The translations under genes and the position numbers were made by a program. This document shows, one piece after another, positions 11,292 to 16,385 of a DNA stretch of 16,385 bases. The DNA comes from an uncultured Prevotella sp. (lineage in GTDB: Bacteria > Bacteroidota > Bacteroidia > Bacteroidales > Bacteroidaceae): NCBI GenBank assembly GCA_934190685.1, contig CAKPTK010000046.1, positions 1-16,385 of the forward strand, read 5' to 3'. Positions within the stretch are counted from its first letter, which is position 1; the number at the start of each line of letters is the position of its first letter. Below the pieces are notes generated by a model. It ran no database searches. It was not told where the DNA came from and worked only from the letters and a program-made list of their open reading frames with translations.

Positions 11292-11472
11292 ATTTCTTTT
11301 GTTATGATAAAAGTCTCATGCGACATGGATTATAGACAATGGAAAGTGGAGGATCGGCCATGTCGTTTGACCATAATTTTCTGTAGAAATACAGGCCGTT
11401 AAATATTTTAATATTTTCTTTCCTTTTCTTTCTTCTCACTACAGTCCCGTTAAAGTGGACTAATATGTGTGC

Positions 11473-11503
11473 TTCTCACGCGCGCGCACGCGTGAGAATT
11501 TTT
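11473..11503 (+). terminator. Terminator-like hairpin with alternating CG stem
   Basis: TTCTCACGCG (11473-11482) pairs perfectly with CGCGTGAGAA (11489-11498) around the loop CGCGCA, followed by TTTTT at 11499-11503. It has the form of an intrinsic terminator for transcripts arriving from the left, but no gene lies directly upstream. Bases 11477-11494 alternate strictly between pyrimidine and purine, a Z-DNA-prone composition. Confidence 0.55.
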
Positions 11504-11510
11504 CATTTTT

Positions 11511-11529
11511 ATCATACATGCCTACATTT
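11511..11529 (+). repeat. Outer left copy of the ATCATACA repeat
   Basis: ATCATACA, two bases, then CCTACA with a further three bases. The same layout, ATCATACA-nn-CCTACA, occurs in inverted orientation at 14205-14223 on the far side of vapE. It is the outermost recognisable copy on the left. Confidence 0.6.
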
Positions 11530-11595
11530 CTGAAGTAAAAGAGAGTTTAAAACATTGATGCACAACAAGATAACTTTTATGTATGTTAAATAAAA

Positions 11596-11628
11596 ATCAT
11601 ACACAAATCATACATAAACCTACACAAA
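11596..11628 (+). repeat. Left inner array of ATCATACA repeats
   Basis: ATCATACAC at 11596-11604, ATCATACAT at 11607-11615 and CCTACACAAA at 11619-11628 lie in tandem, with 11 bases (about one helical turn) between the first two starts. A degenerate inverted copy, ATGTATGTT, is at 11579-11587. The array ends four bases before the -33 box of the DUF6078 promoter, a position that suits an operator or activator site. Bases 11596-11618 match the reverse complement of the downstream stretch at 14127-14149 at 22 of 23 positions. Confidence 0.75.
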
Positions 11629-11631
11629 TCC

Positions 11632-11662
11632 TTTCAAAATTGGAGATTTTTTCGTATCTTTG
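11632..11662 (+). promoter_or_regulatory. Promoter of the DUF6078-vapE unit
   Basis: TTTC at 11632-11635 (one mismatch to the -33 TTTG) and TATCTTTG at 11655-11662 (-7, TAnnTTTG) are separated by 19 bp. The expected start at about 11669 leaves a leader of some 27 bases before ATG 11696. The ATCATACA array abuts its upstream side. Confidence 0.75.
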
Positions 11663-11695
11663 TAGAAAATAAGACTAACTAAAACAAATTGAAAA

Positions 11696-12160
11696 ATGAA
11701 GACGATGAAAGAAAAAAACGTATTAAAAAAGGCTTTTGACGAGGGGCGGATGCCCAAGTCGGTCACTTATTGCTTCTTGTCGCAGTGCCCGCAGCGGGAG
11801 ACGTGTATCCATCACCTTTGCTTCCTCGCCAATGGCGAACGGATGGAGAAGGGGAGAGCCGTCTTTCCCAGTGCGCTGAAGGAGGACGAGTGTCCATATT
11901 TCGCCCCGCTGCGCATGGTGCGGATGGCTTGGGGATTCGACGGACTCTTTCGGGATGTCAAGGTGAAGGACGCCCCAAGGCTTCGTTCCAAGATGCGTGA
12001 ACTGCTGGGCAGCAAGGGACAATATTACCGCTACAAACTCGGGCGGATGAAACTCTTGCCAGAGCTGCAGGCGGAGGTGAAACGGCTCTTCGCCAGTTTC
12101 GGATACGACGGGGTGGAGTTCGATCATTTCTCTGACGAGATAGACTTCACCAAGTGCTGA
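11696..12160 (+). CDS. DUF6078 family protein
   Basis: Protein of 154 residues, function unknown. The pattern matches the Bacteroidales family DUF6078: an N-terminal cysteine group C26, C31 (in CP), C37 and C42, then C66 in a second CP motif, which together could bind a metal; then VRMAWGFDGLF (75-85), RSKMRELLGSKGQYYRYKLG (97-116) and a C-terminal FGYDGVEFDHF (135-145). The family's usual run of 'C, CP, C, then KCxYY, then Gxx(Y)YxxKxG' is recognisable. No signal peptide or membrane segment is seen, so it is probably cytoplasmic. The start ATG 11696 lies about 27 bases from the predicted transcription start; an in-frame ATG at 11705 is the alternative. The vapE-type gene follows after 133 bases on the same strand with no terminator between, so they are probably co-transcribed. 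Role in the unit is not known. Confidence 0.82.
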   Translation: MKTMKEKNVLKKAFDEGRMPKSVTYCFLSQCPQRETCIHHLCFLANGERMEKGRAVFPSALKEDECPYFAPLRMVRMAWGFDGLFRDVKVKDAPRLRSKMRELLGSKGQYYRYKLGRMKLLPELQAEVKRLFASFGYDGVEFDHFSDEIDFTKC

Positions 12161-12189
12161 CTTGACAATCCTAAACAGGGTGTTTGCAG

Positions 12190-12297
12190 ATGGTACATGG
12201 CGCTGGGCAAGTGTTGCCCACGGCGTGTTCATCGAGTGCCCAAAGTGTGTTCCTGATTTTGGGCAATTCATTTAACTATAAAAACAAGAAAAGATGA
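12190..12297 (+). CDS. Possible 35-codon leader ORF overlapping the vapE start
   Basis: ATG at 12190 opens a frame (MVHGAGQVLPTACSSSAQSV, then FLILGNSFNYKNKKR) whose TGA at 12295-12297 overlaps the ATG of the vapE-type gene as ATGA. Such an overlap often marks translational coupling. It spans both hairpins in the gap. No homology is recognised and composition offers no support, so it may be chance. Confidence 0.2.
   Translation: MVHGAGQVLPTACSSSAQSVFLILGNSFNYKNKKR
12204..12266 (+). promoter_or_regulatory. Twin hairpins with shared arms in the vapE leader
   Basis: TGGGCAA (12204-12210) pairs with TTGCCCA (12214-12220) around GTG; TGCCCAAA (12237-12244) pairs with TTTGGGCA (12258-12265) around 13 bases. 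Because the arms share the same core, segment 1 could also pair with segment 3, and segment 2 with segment 4, the logic of a switchable leader. No T run follows, so it is not a terminator. It could equally be a paired binding site for a dimeric DNA-binding protein. Confidence 0.45.
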
Positions 12298-14117
12298 AAA
12301 TAACAATCATTCATCATGACAAGAACAACAAACTCGTTGTCAATGTCAAACCTTTTGAGAAGTTGTTGGACCGCATTGCCCAGGACAATGCCCGACAGAC
12401 TGTGACACGCTTCCGTGAAAGCGTGCCGTTTTTGGACGATTATCGGTATTACAAGGAAATGCCCACATGGCGCCATGTCTATCCGTCGGCGGAGTTTGCG
12501 AAGGATGAACTCGGCAATTTGGTGATGAGGTCGTGTTCGGGACTTTTGATGTTGCTCTTCGGCGATGTCAAGGGCGGCGTCGGCATGGAGAAAATCAAGC
12601 GCGCCGTGGCGACTCTTCCTTCCACCTATGCCGCCTTTGACGGGGCTGACGGCAGAAGCGTAGTGGTGCTGGTGAGCTATACTGCTCAAGACGGCTCGCT
12701 GCCCACTACGGAGGCCGATGCCGAACAGCTTTACCGTGCCGCCTGCAGTCAGGTGCTTCCAGTCTATCAAGTGGTGGCGAAGGCGCCCATCCTGTCGGAG
12801 AAGCCGTCTCTGCGTGACAACTTTCTTCTGACGCTTGATGTCAAACCTTATTATAATGCGGAGGCGGTGGCTATGCGCGTCGATCCTTCTCTGACGGACG
12901 CTTCGCCAGAGACGACGCTTCAGACCGTGGATTTTGAACCGAAAGAGGACAAGGAGGAACGGATGGGCGTGCGAGACACCGTCTTGCAGATGATGAAGAT
13001 TCTCACCGACCGCTATGAATTCCGCTACAACACGGTGATGAAGTATGTGGAATACATGCCGAAGGACAAGTGCTGGTATGGATTCCAACCGGTTGACGTC
13101 CGTGTGCAAAACCGCATGACTCTCGAGGTGCAGTTGGCCGACTTGCGGGTGAGTATCCGCGATGTGAGAAATTTCTTGGAGTCGGACTACGTGCGCAACT
13201 ACAACCCCGTCGATGAATATCTCTGCGGGTGCGTGGGCAAGTGGGACGGCAAAGACCACATCCGCGCCTTGGCGCGCACGGTGCCCACCGACAATCCTTA
13301 TTGGGTGGACTGGTTTTACACCTGGTTCTTGGGCATGGTGGACCAGTGGAGTGGGGGTGTCTTTCGCCAATATGGCAATTCCGTGGCGCCACTGCTCATC
13401 TCCAAGCAGGGCTACAACAAGAGCACGTTCTGCCGCCGGCTGTTGCCGCCCGAATTGCAGTGGGGCTACAACGACAATCTGGTGCTTTCGGAAAAACGGC
13501 AAGTCTATCAAGCCATGTCGCAATTTCTGCTCATCAACCTCGATGAGTTCAATCAGATTTCACCGCAGTTGCAGCAAGGGTTCTTGAAAAATCTGGTACA
13601 GTTGCCCACGCTTAAAATCAAGCGCCCCTATGGCCGCCATGTGGAAGAATTTCCGCGCTTGGCTTCTTTCATCGCCACGAGCAACTTGGCGGATATCCTT
13701 ACCGACCCGTCGGGCAACCGCCGTTTCATCGGTGTGGAATTGACCGGACCTATCGATGTGAGCGGCAGGCTGAACTATCAACAGCTCTATGCCCAGGCGT
13801 TGGCTGCCCTTCGTGCTAAGGAACGCAGCTATTTCGACGCCGAGCAGGTGAAACTGATTATGCGCAACAATGGCAAATTTGAGGTGGAACAACCTGTGGA
13901 ACAATACTTCCATCTCTATTTCGAACCCGTAGAGGACGAGGTGGATGGTCAGTGGATGAGTGCCGCCGAGATTTTCACGGTGCTGAAGGGCATTGTCGGC
14001 GCATCTCTGAAAGTGGAAAGTCTGATGCTCTTCGGACGCAGATTGACCAATATGGAAGGACTGAAGCGTAAGCGTTTTGCGGCAGGTGTGCGCTATTTGG
14101 TGCACAAGAATGTGTGA
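12294..14117 (+). CDS. VapE/BT4734-family P-loop NTPase with DUF3874 C-terminus
   Basis: Protein of 607 residues of the Bacteroidales BT4734/VapE type; relatives of VapE act in replication of phage satellites, but the role of this subfamily is not established. Residues about 60-195 match the BT4734-like N-terminal domain (RSCSGLLMLLFGDVKGG at 79-95, LPSTYAAFDGADGRSVVVLV at 108-127). Residues about 275-485 are the VapE NTPase core: a P-loop S370-K-Q-G-Y-N-K376-S-T, Walker B LLINLDEF (D417, E418), the ATSN polar segment (461-464) and DPSGNRRF (471-478, a probable arginine finger). Residues about 500-607 match DUF3874 (LIMRNNGKFEVEQP; WMSAAEIF; LTNMEGLKRKR), a likely winged-helix region. Both glycines of the usual GxxxxGK[ST] are replaced (S370, N375). 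The gene follows DUF6078 and is followed by inverted ATCATACA repeats. A start at ATG 12294 gives the full N-terminal domain. Confidence 0.9.
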   Translation: MKITIIHHDKNNKLVVNVKPFEKLLDRIAQDNARQTVTRFRESVPFLDDYRYYKEMPTWRHVYPSAEFAKDELGNLVMRSCSGLLMLLFGDVKGGVGMEKIKRAVATLPSTYAAFDGADGRSVVVLVSYTAQDGSLPTTEADAEQLYRAACSQVLPVYQVVAKAPILSEKPSLRDNFLLTLDVKPYYNAEAVAMRVDPSLTDASPETTLQTVDFEPKEDKEERMGVRDTVLQMMKILTDRYEFRYNTVMKYVEYMPKDKCWYGFQPVDVRVQNRMTLEVQLADLRVSIRDVRNFLESDYVRNYNPVDEYLCGCVGKWDGKDHIRALARTVPTDNPYWVDWFYTWFLGMVDQWSGGVFRQYGNSVAPLLISKQGYNKSTFCRRLLPPELQWGYNDNLVLSEKRQVYQAMSQFLLINLDEFNQISPQLQQGFLKNLVQLPTLKIKRPYGRHVEEFPRLASFIATSNLADILTDPSGNRRFIGVELTGPIDVSGRLNYQQLYAQALAALRAKERSYFDAEQVKLIMRNNGKFEVEQPVEQYFHLYFEPVEDEVDGQWMSAAEIFTVLKGIVGASLKVESLMLFGRRLTNMEGLKRKRFAAGVRYLVHKNV

Positions 14118-14129
14118 TTTCCACCATTT

Positions 14130-14167
14130 ATGTATGATTCGTGTATGATATTCACCTCATCATACAT
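14130..14167. repeat. Right inner array of ATCATACA repeats
   Basis: ATGTATGAT (14130-14138) and GTGTATGAT (14141-14149) are the repeat in inverted orientation, again 11 bases apart; ATCATACAT (14159-14167) is in direct orientation. The first pair mirrors the left inner array almost exactly. The array begins 12 bases after the vapE stop. Confidence 0.7.
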
Positions 14168-14203
14168 CGCCAAACTCCGCATAAACACAGGGGCTGCGAG
14201 CGG

Positions 14204-14223
14204 TTTGTGTAGGTGTGTATGAT
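14204..14223 (-). repeat. Outer right copy of the ATCATACA repeat
   Basis: On the minus strand this reads ATCATACAC then ACCTACACAAA, matching both the outer left copy (same spacing) and the left inner copy (with a short gap). It is followed on the plus strand by ATTTT (14224-14228); the outer left copy is preceded by ATTTTT (11505-11510), which could be a target duplication but is too AT-rich to weigh. Confidence 0.65.
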
Positions 14224-14245
14224 ATTTTGCCGAAAAATAAACAAA

Positions 14246-14284
14246 AACAAAGGGTTGCACCATTGTCTGGTGTAACCCTTTGTT
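14246..14284. terminator. Bidirectional terminator between vapE and the TlpA-like gene
   Basis: Arms 14246-14262 and 14268-14284 pair over 17 bp with a single wobble around TTGTC. On the minus strand the stem is followed by TTTTTGTTTATTTTT, a good terminator tail for the gene ending at 14311. On the plus strand the tail (TTTGTTGTATTT) is poorer but could still stop the vapE transcript. Confidence 0.85.
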
Positions 14285-14310
14285 GTATTTCCTTCAGAAA
14301 TGCGGAAGCA

Positions 14311-15405
14311 TTAAAATCCGTAGATTTCTTTCAGCTTGTTTTTCAATGCGTCGCCGCGGAGGTCGGTGGCTACAATCTTGCCTTTGCCGTCGAGCAGAAT
14401 GTTGGACGGTATGGCTTTGATGCCGTAAAGGTCGGAAGCCAAACACTTCCATCCCTTCAAGTCAGAGATGTGAGGCCATGTCAGACCCAATTTCTCGATG
14501 GCGCCCTTCCATGCGTTGGGCTGGTTGTCGAAGCTTACGCCGACCACCTCGTAGCCCTTGCCGTGGTATTTCTTGTAGGTCTCCACCACGTTTGGCATTT
14601 CAGCACGGCAGGGGCCGCACCAACTTGCCCAGAAGTCCACGAGCACATAGTTGCCATTGCCTGCCCATTCGCTCAACTTGTGAGGCTTGCCGTTCACATC
14701 GTTCATCTCAAAGTCGGTGAACATCTTGCCGGGACGGCGCAGCTCCAGGGAAGCCAAGGTCTTCTTGGCATATTCTGTCAAGGGGTGGTTGTAGTAGGCG
14801 GCAGTGGGGTCGAGCAATGCTTTCAACTCGTCATACTCCAAGTCACCGGCGATGCTTCTCATGAAGTAGGCGGGAGTGACATCGCTCTTGTGGTTCTTGC
14901 AATAAGCCATGATCGCGTCGGAGGTGGTCTGTTCGATACCGGACACTTCCTTCTCGATTTCGCCTCTGCGCGCCTTGTCCTTATCGGCAGTAGACTGGCG
15001 GATGGCCATATACTCCTTCACAAGGGCATTCATCTTGGCGTTGCTCGCATGGGTCTTCTGCTGAATTTCACCAAAAGCATTGTTTGTGGCGGAACCTTTG
15101 ACGGTCAAGTTCTTGATGTTGACTTCCACGGGTGTTCCGTCGTTGACGAAAACCATGTTCACACCCTGTCTGCCATAGCCGTTGTATCCCACGGTGATAA
15201 GGGCGTTTTTGTCTGCGGTGCCATTGACGGTGAACTGACCATTCGTCACATCGAACTTGTTGATGTTTTTGTAGTCTTGGTTGACCATGACGCTCACGCT
15301 TTTCACGGAGTCTGCCACCACACCCTTGACGGTGTAGTTGACGTTTTGTGCCTGTGCCAGTGTGGCGAACAAAGCCACGGCTGCACAAGAAAGCATTCTT
15401 TTCAT
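14311..15405 (-). CDS. Secreted TlpA-like thiol:disulfide oxidoreductase, DUF4369 N-terminus
   Basis: Periplasmic thioredoxin-fold protein, 364 residues. Residues 1-19 form a signal peptide with a probable cleavage after AQA. Residues about 23-112 are a beta-rich region matching DUF4369 (YTVKGVV at 24-30, GQFTVNGTAD at 56-65, FVNDGTPVEV at 86-95). Residues 113-220 are a helical linker. The thioredoxin domain runs from about 226 to the end, with the active site W262-C263-G264-P265-C266 and a cis-proline at P333 in AIPSN. Proteins of this layout are common in Bacteroidales and are thought to reduce or isomerise disulfides in the periplasm; the substrate is unknown. The gene is monocistronic, convergent with vapE, with a terminator at 14246-14284 and a -7 box at 15491-15498. 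Confidence 0.95.
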   Translation of the reverse strand: MKRMLSCAAVALFATLAQAQNVNYTVKGVVADSVKSVSVMVNQDYKNINKFDVTNGQFTVNGTADKNALITVGYNGYGRQGVNMVFVNDGTPVEVNIKNLTVKGSATNNAFGEIQQKTHASNAKMNALVKEYMAIRQSTADKDKARRGEIEKEVSGIEQTTSDAIMAYCKNHKSDVTPAYFMRSIAGDLEYDELKALLDPTAAYYNHPLTEYAKKTLASLELRRPGKMFTDFEMNDVNGKPHKLSEWAGNGNYVLVDFWASWCGPCRAEMPNVVETYKKYHGKGYEVVGVSFDNQPNAWKGAIEKLGLTWPHISDLKGWKCLASDLYGIKAIPSNILLDGKGKIVATDLRGDALKNKLKEIYGF

Positions 15406-15490
15406 TTTGTTGTGTATTTAGTTAAATAATAGTTTCTGTTTGTTGGTAGGCAAGTCCTGTCTCATTATTTTGAATGCGGTTTCGTTGCTG

Positions 15491-15498
15491 CAAATGTA
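15491..15498 (-). promoter_or_regulatory. Probable -7 box of the TlpA-like gene
   Basis: On the minus strand it reads TACATTTG (consensus TAnnTTTG), 85 bases before the ATG at 15405. A TTTC lies 22 bp upstream of it and could be a weak -33 box. Confidence 0.5.
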
Positions 15499-15550
15499 AT
15501 AATAAATGTTGATAGAAGAGGAAAGATTTACAAATTTTGTATGTCAAACC

Positions 15551-15581
15551 TTTGAGAAGTGACGATTATTCCTTACCTTTG
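15551..15581 (+). promoter_or_regulatory. Promoter of the DUF3467 gene
   Basis: TTTG at 15551-15554 and TACCTTTG at 15574-15581 are separated by 19 bp, a consensus Bacteroidetes primary promoter. The leader to ATG 15642 would be about 54 bases. It means this gene is transcribed separately from rpoBC here. Confidence 0.82.
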
Positions 15582-15641
15582 CATTACTTTCACCTATATT
15601 TATATATTAAGACAGTAATAACCATTAATAACACAACAATT

Positions 15642-15962
15642 ATGAACGAGAAAGAACAACAGAATCAAGGTCAGTTCCAGATTGACCTTCCACAGGAAGT
15701 GGCACAGGGCGAATATGCTAACTTTGCCATCATAACACATTCAAGCAGTGACTTCGTACTCGATTTCGCCCGCATCCTTCCCGGTGTACCCAAAGCGCAG
15801 GTTCGCAGTCGTGTAATCCTGGCTCCAGAACACGCCAAGCGTTTGCTTCAGGCTTTGCAGGAAAACATCGTCAGCTACGAACAGCAGTTTGGCAAGATCC
15901 AGATTCCAAATCAGGAACCCCGCACCATCGCTCCTTTCAATCCGAGCAAAGGTGAGGCCTAA
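15642..15962 (+). CDS. DUF3467 family protein
   Basis: Small cytoplasmic protein of 106 residues without signal peptide or membrane segment. The body FQIDLPQEVAQGEYANFAII, then HSSSDFVLDFARILPG and LAPEHAKRLLQALQENI, matches DUF3467, a widespread family of unknown function. The C-terminus is a short Pro/Asn-rich tail. The frame is open upstream to an ATG at 15537, but that start lies before the predicted promoter, and ATG 15642 gives the normal family N-terminus. In many Bacteroidales this gene sits between rpoC and rpsL, so its presence here marks the return of the conserved gene order after the accessory region. A terminator follows at 15983-16011. Confidence 0.9.
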   Translation: MNEKEQQNQGQFQIDLPQEVAQGEYANFAIITHSSSDFVLDFARILPGVPKAQVRSRVILAPEHAKRLLQALQENIVSYEQQFGKIQIPNQEPRTIAPFNPSKGEA

Positions 15963-15982
15963 TCCTGCCAAAGATATTGTGT

Positions 15983-16024
15983 GGGCGGCATCCGTTTCGG
16001 CGGTGCCGCCCCTTTCTGTTCTTT
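15983..16024 (+). terminator. Terminator of the DUF3467 gene
   Basis: GGGCGGCA (15983-15990) pairs with TGCCGCCC (16004-16011); inside, CCG and CGG (15992-15994 and 15998-16000) can pair as well. The tail CTTTCTGTTCTTTT is T-rich but interrupted, so the strength is moderate. Confidence 0.7.
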
Positions 16025-16201
16025 TGTCTCGGTGAAAGTTCCTTTTTCGGCTATCATACTGAGGTGTGTCGAGTCGTTAACGAGGGTAGATGAAGTTGTC
16101 TGTAGTGTTTATTACTGTTAATATATTTTATATATGACTAAAAATTCGTCTTTCGGCACAACTCGGGTTCTATAATATTATGTTGTTCGGAGAATATTTC
16201 G

Positions 16202-16209
16202 TACCTTTG
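16202..16209 (+). promoter_or_regulatory. Probable -7 box of the rpsL (str) operon
   Basis: TACCTTTG matches TAnnTTTG exactly, 84 bases before the rpsL ATG. The -33 side is weak (TTG at 16183-16185). The position suits the promoter of the str ribosomal protein operon. Confidence 0.65.
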
Positions 16210-16293
16210 CAGCCCAAAAGCGGTGAATTGTAACCGGTTTGAAACTCAGTTGATAATAACAAAACAAAAATATATAAATTAAAAAGTAAAATT

Positions 16294-16385
16294 ATGCCTA
16301 CAATTCAACAATTGGTAAGAAAAGGCAGAAAGGTGCTCGTAGACAAGAGCAAGTCACCGGCTTTGGATTCATGTCCTCAGCGTCG
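16294..16385 (+). CDS. rpsL: Ribosomal protein uS12 (3' partial)
   Basis: The first 30 residues plus part of the next codon, beginning [20 protein letters not shown], are the conserved N-terminus of small-subunit protein S12, which works at the decoding site. The residues linked to streptomycin resistance lie beyond the window. A promoter box at 16202-16209 precedes it, and rpsG and fusA would be expected next. Confidence 0.97.
   Translation, partial: MPTIQQLVRKGRKVLVDKSKSPALDSCPQR

Larger units (their letters stand above)
11292..11695. other. Intergenic region upstream of the DUF6078-vapE unit
   Basis: No open reading frame of note. The first part (to about 11470) is AT-rich and shows no recognisable gene or RNA; it includes a small AT inverted repeat at 11401-11416. 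The second part holds a GC-alternating hairpin (11473-11503), ATCATACA-type repeats (11511-11529, 11579-11587, 11596-11628) and the promoter of the DUF6078 gene (11632-11662), each listed separately. Confidence 0.7.
15963..16293. other. Intergenic region between DUF3467 and rpsL
   Basis: Contains the terminator at 15983-16023, then about 180 bases with no recognisable gene or RNA, then the rpsL promoter at about 16202-16209 and an AT-rich leader of roughly 80 bases. Confidence 0.7.

Noticed and set aside
12276..13523. 415-codon minus-strand frame opposite vapE
   Set aside because: It is His/Arg-rich without domain pattern and lies wholly opposite a gene with recognised domains.
11511..14223. 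ATCATACA repeats as a CRISPR array
   Set aside because: Units are 8-10 bases, irregularly spaced, in both orientations, with no cas genes.
11505..14228. ATTTT direct repeats next to the outer ATCATACA copies as a target-site duplication
   Set aside because: Five bases in AT-rich DNA are expected by chance, and no transposase or integrase is present to support insertion.
14215..15429. 404-codon plus-strand frame opposite the TlpA-like gene
   Set aside because: The minus strand holds a signal peptide, DUF4369 and WCGPC; the plus-strand frame is its shadow.
15537..15641. Upstream in-frame ATG extending the DUF3467 protein by 35 residues
   Set aside because: It lies before the predicted promoter boxes at 15551-15581, and the added residues do not resemble the family.

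Overview
The window looks like chromosomal DNA of a member of the order Bacteroidales, most likely Prevotella or a close relative. The evidence is the near-consensus Bacteroidales sequence of RNA polymerase beta and beta', several promoters of the Bacteroidetes primary sigma factor type (TTTG then TAnnTTTG about 19 bp later), genes without Shine-Dalgarno sites, and protein families typical of this order (DUF3467, DUF6078, DUF6359, DUF4369-TlpA, BT4734/VapE). The genus is inferred; no 16S gene is present.

Layout. Bases 1-7990 hold the 3' part of rpoB and all of rpoC, ending at a strong intrinsic terminator (8011-8047). From about 8060 to 15540 lies a run of accessory genes: a frameshifted DUF6359 lipoprotein gene on the minus strand; a two-gene operon on the plus strand for a LemA-family membrane protein and a large DUF3137-like membrane protein, closed by a perfect 40-bp palindromic terminator; a two-gene unit of DUF6078 and a VapE/BT4734-type P-loop NTPase, bordered on both sides by ATCATACA-type repeats that are mainly inverted with respect to each other; and a secreted DUF4369-thioredoxin (TlpA-like) gene on the minus strand. 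From 15551 housekeeping content resumes: a DUF3467 gene with its own promoter, a terminator, and the start of rpsL with its own promoter, cut by the window end.

How the genes relate. In many Bacteroidales, as I recall from the family, rpoC is followed closely by the DUF3467 gene and then rpsL, so the roughly 7.5 kb between them looks like an accessory insertion zone rather than one functional operon. Each block in it has its own promoter and terminator. The most interesting block is DUF6078-vapE. Its repeat arrays sit just upstream of its promoter and just after its last gene, two hairpins with the same arm sequence lie between its genes, and its NTPase has an atypical P-loop. No integrase, transposase, tRNA, rRNA or CRISPR array was seen, so mobility of this block is only a hypothesis.
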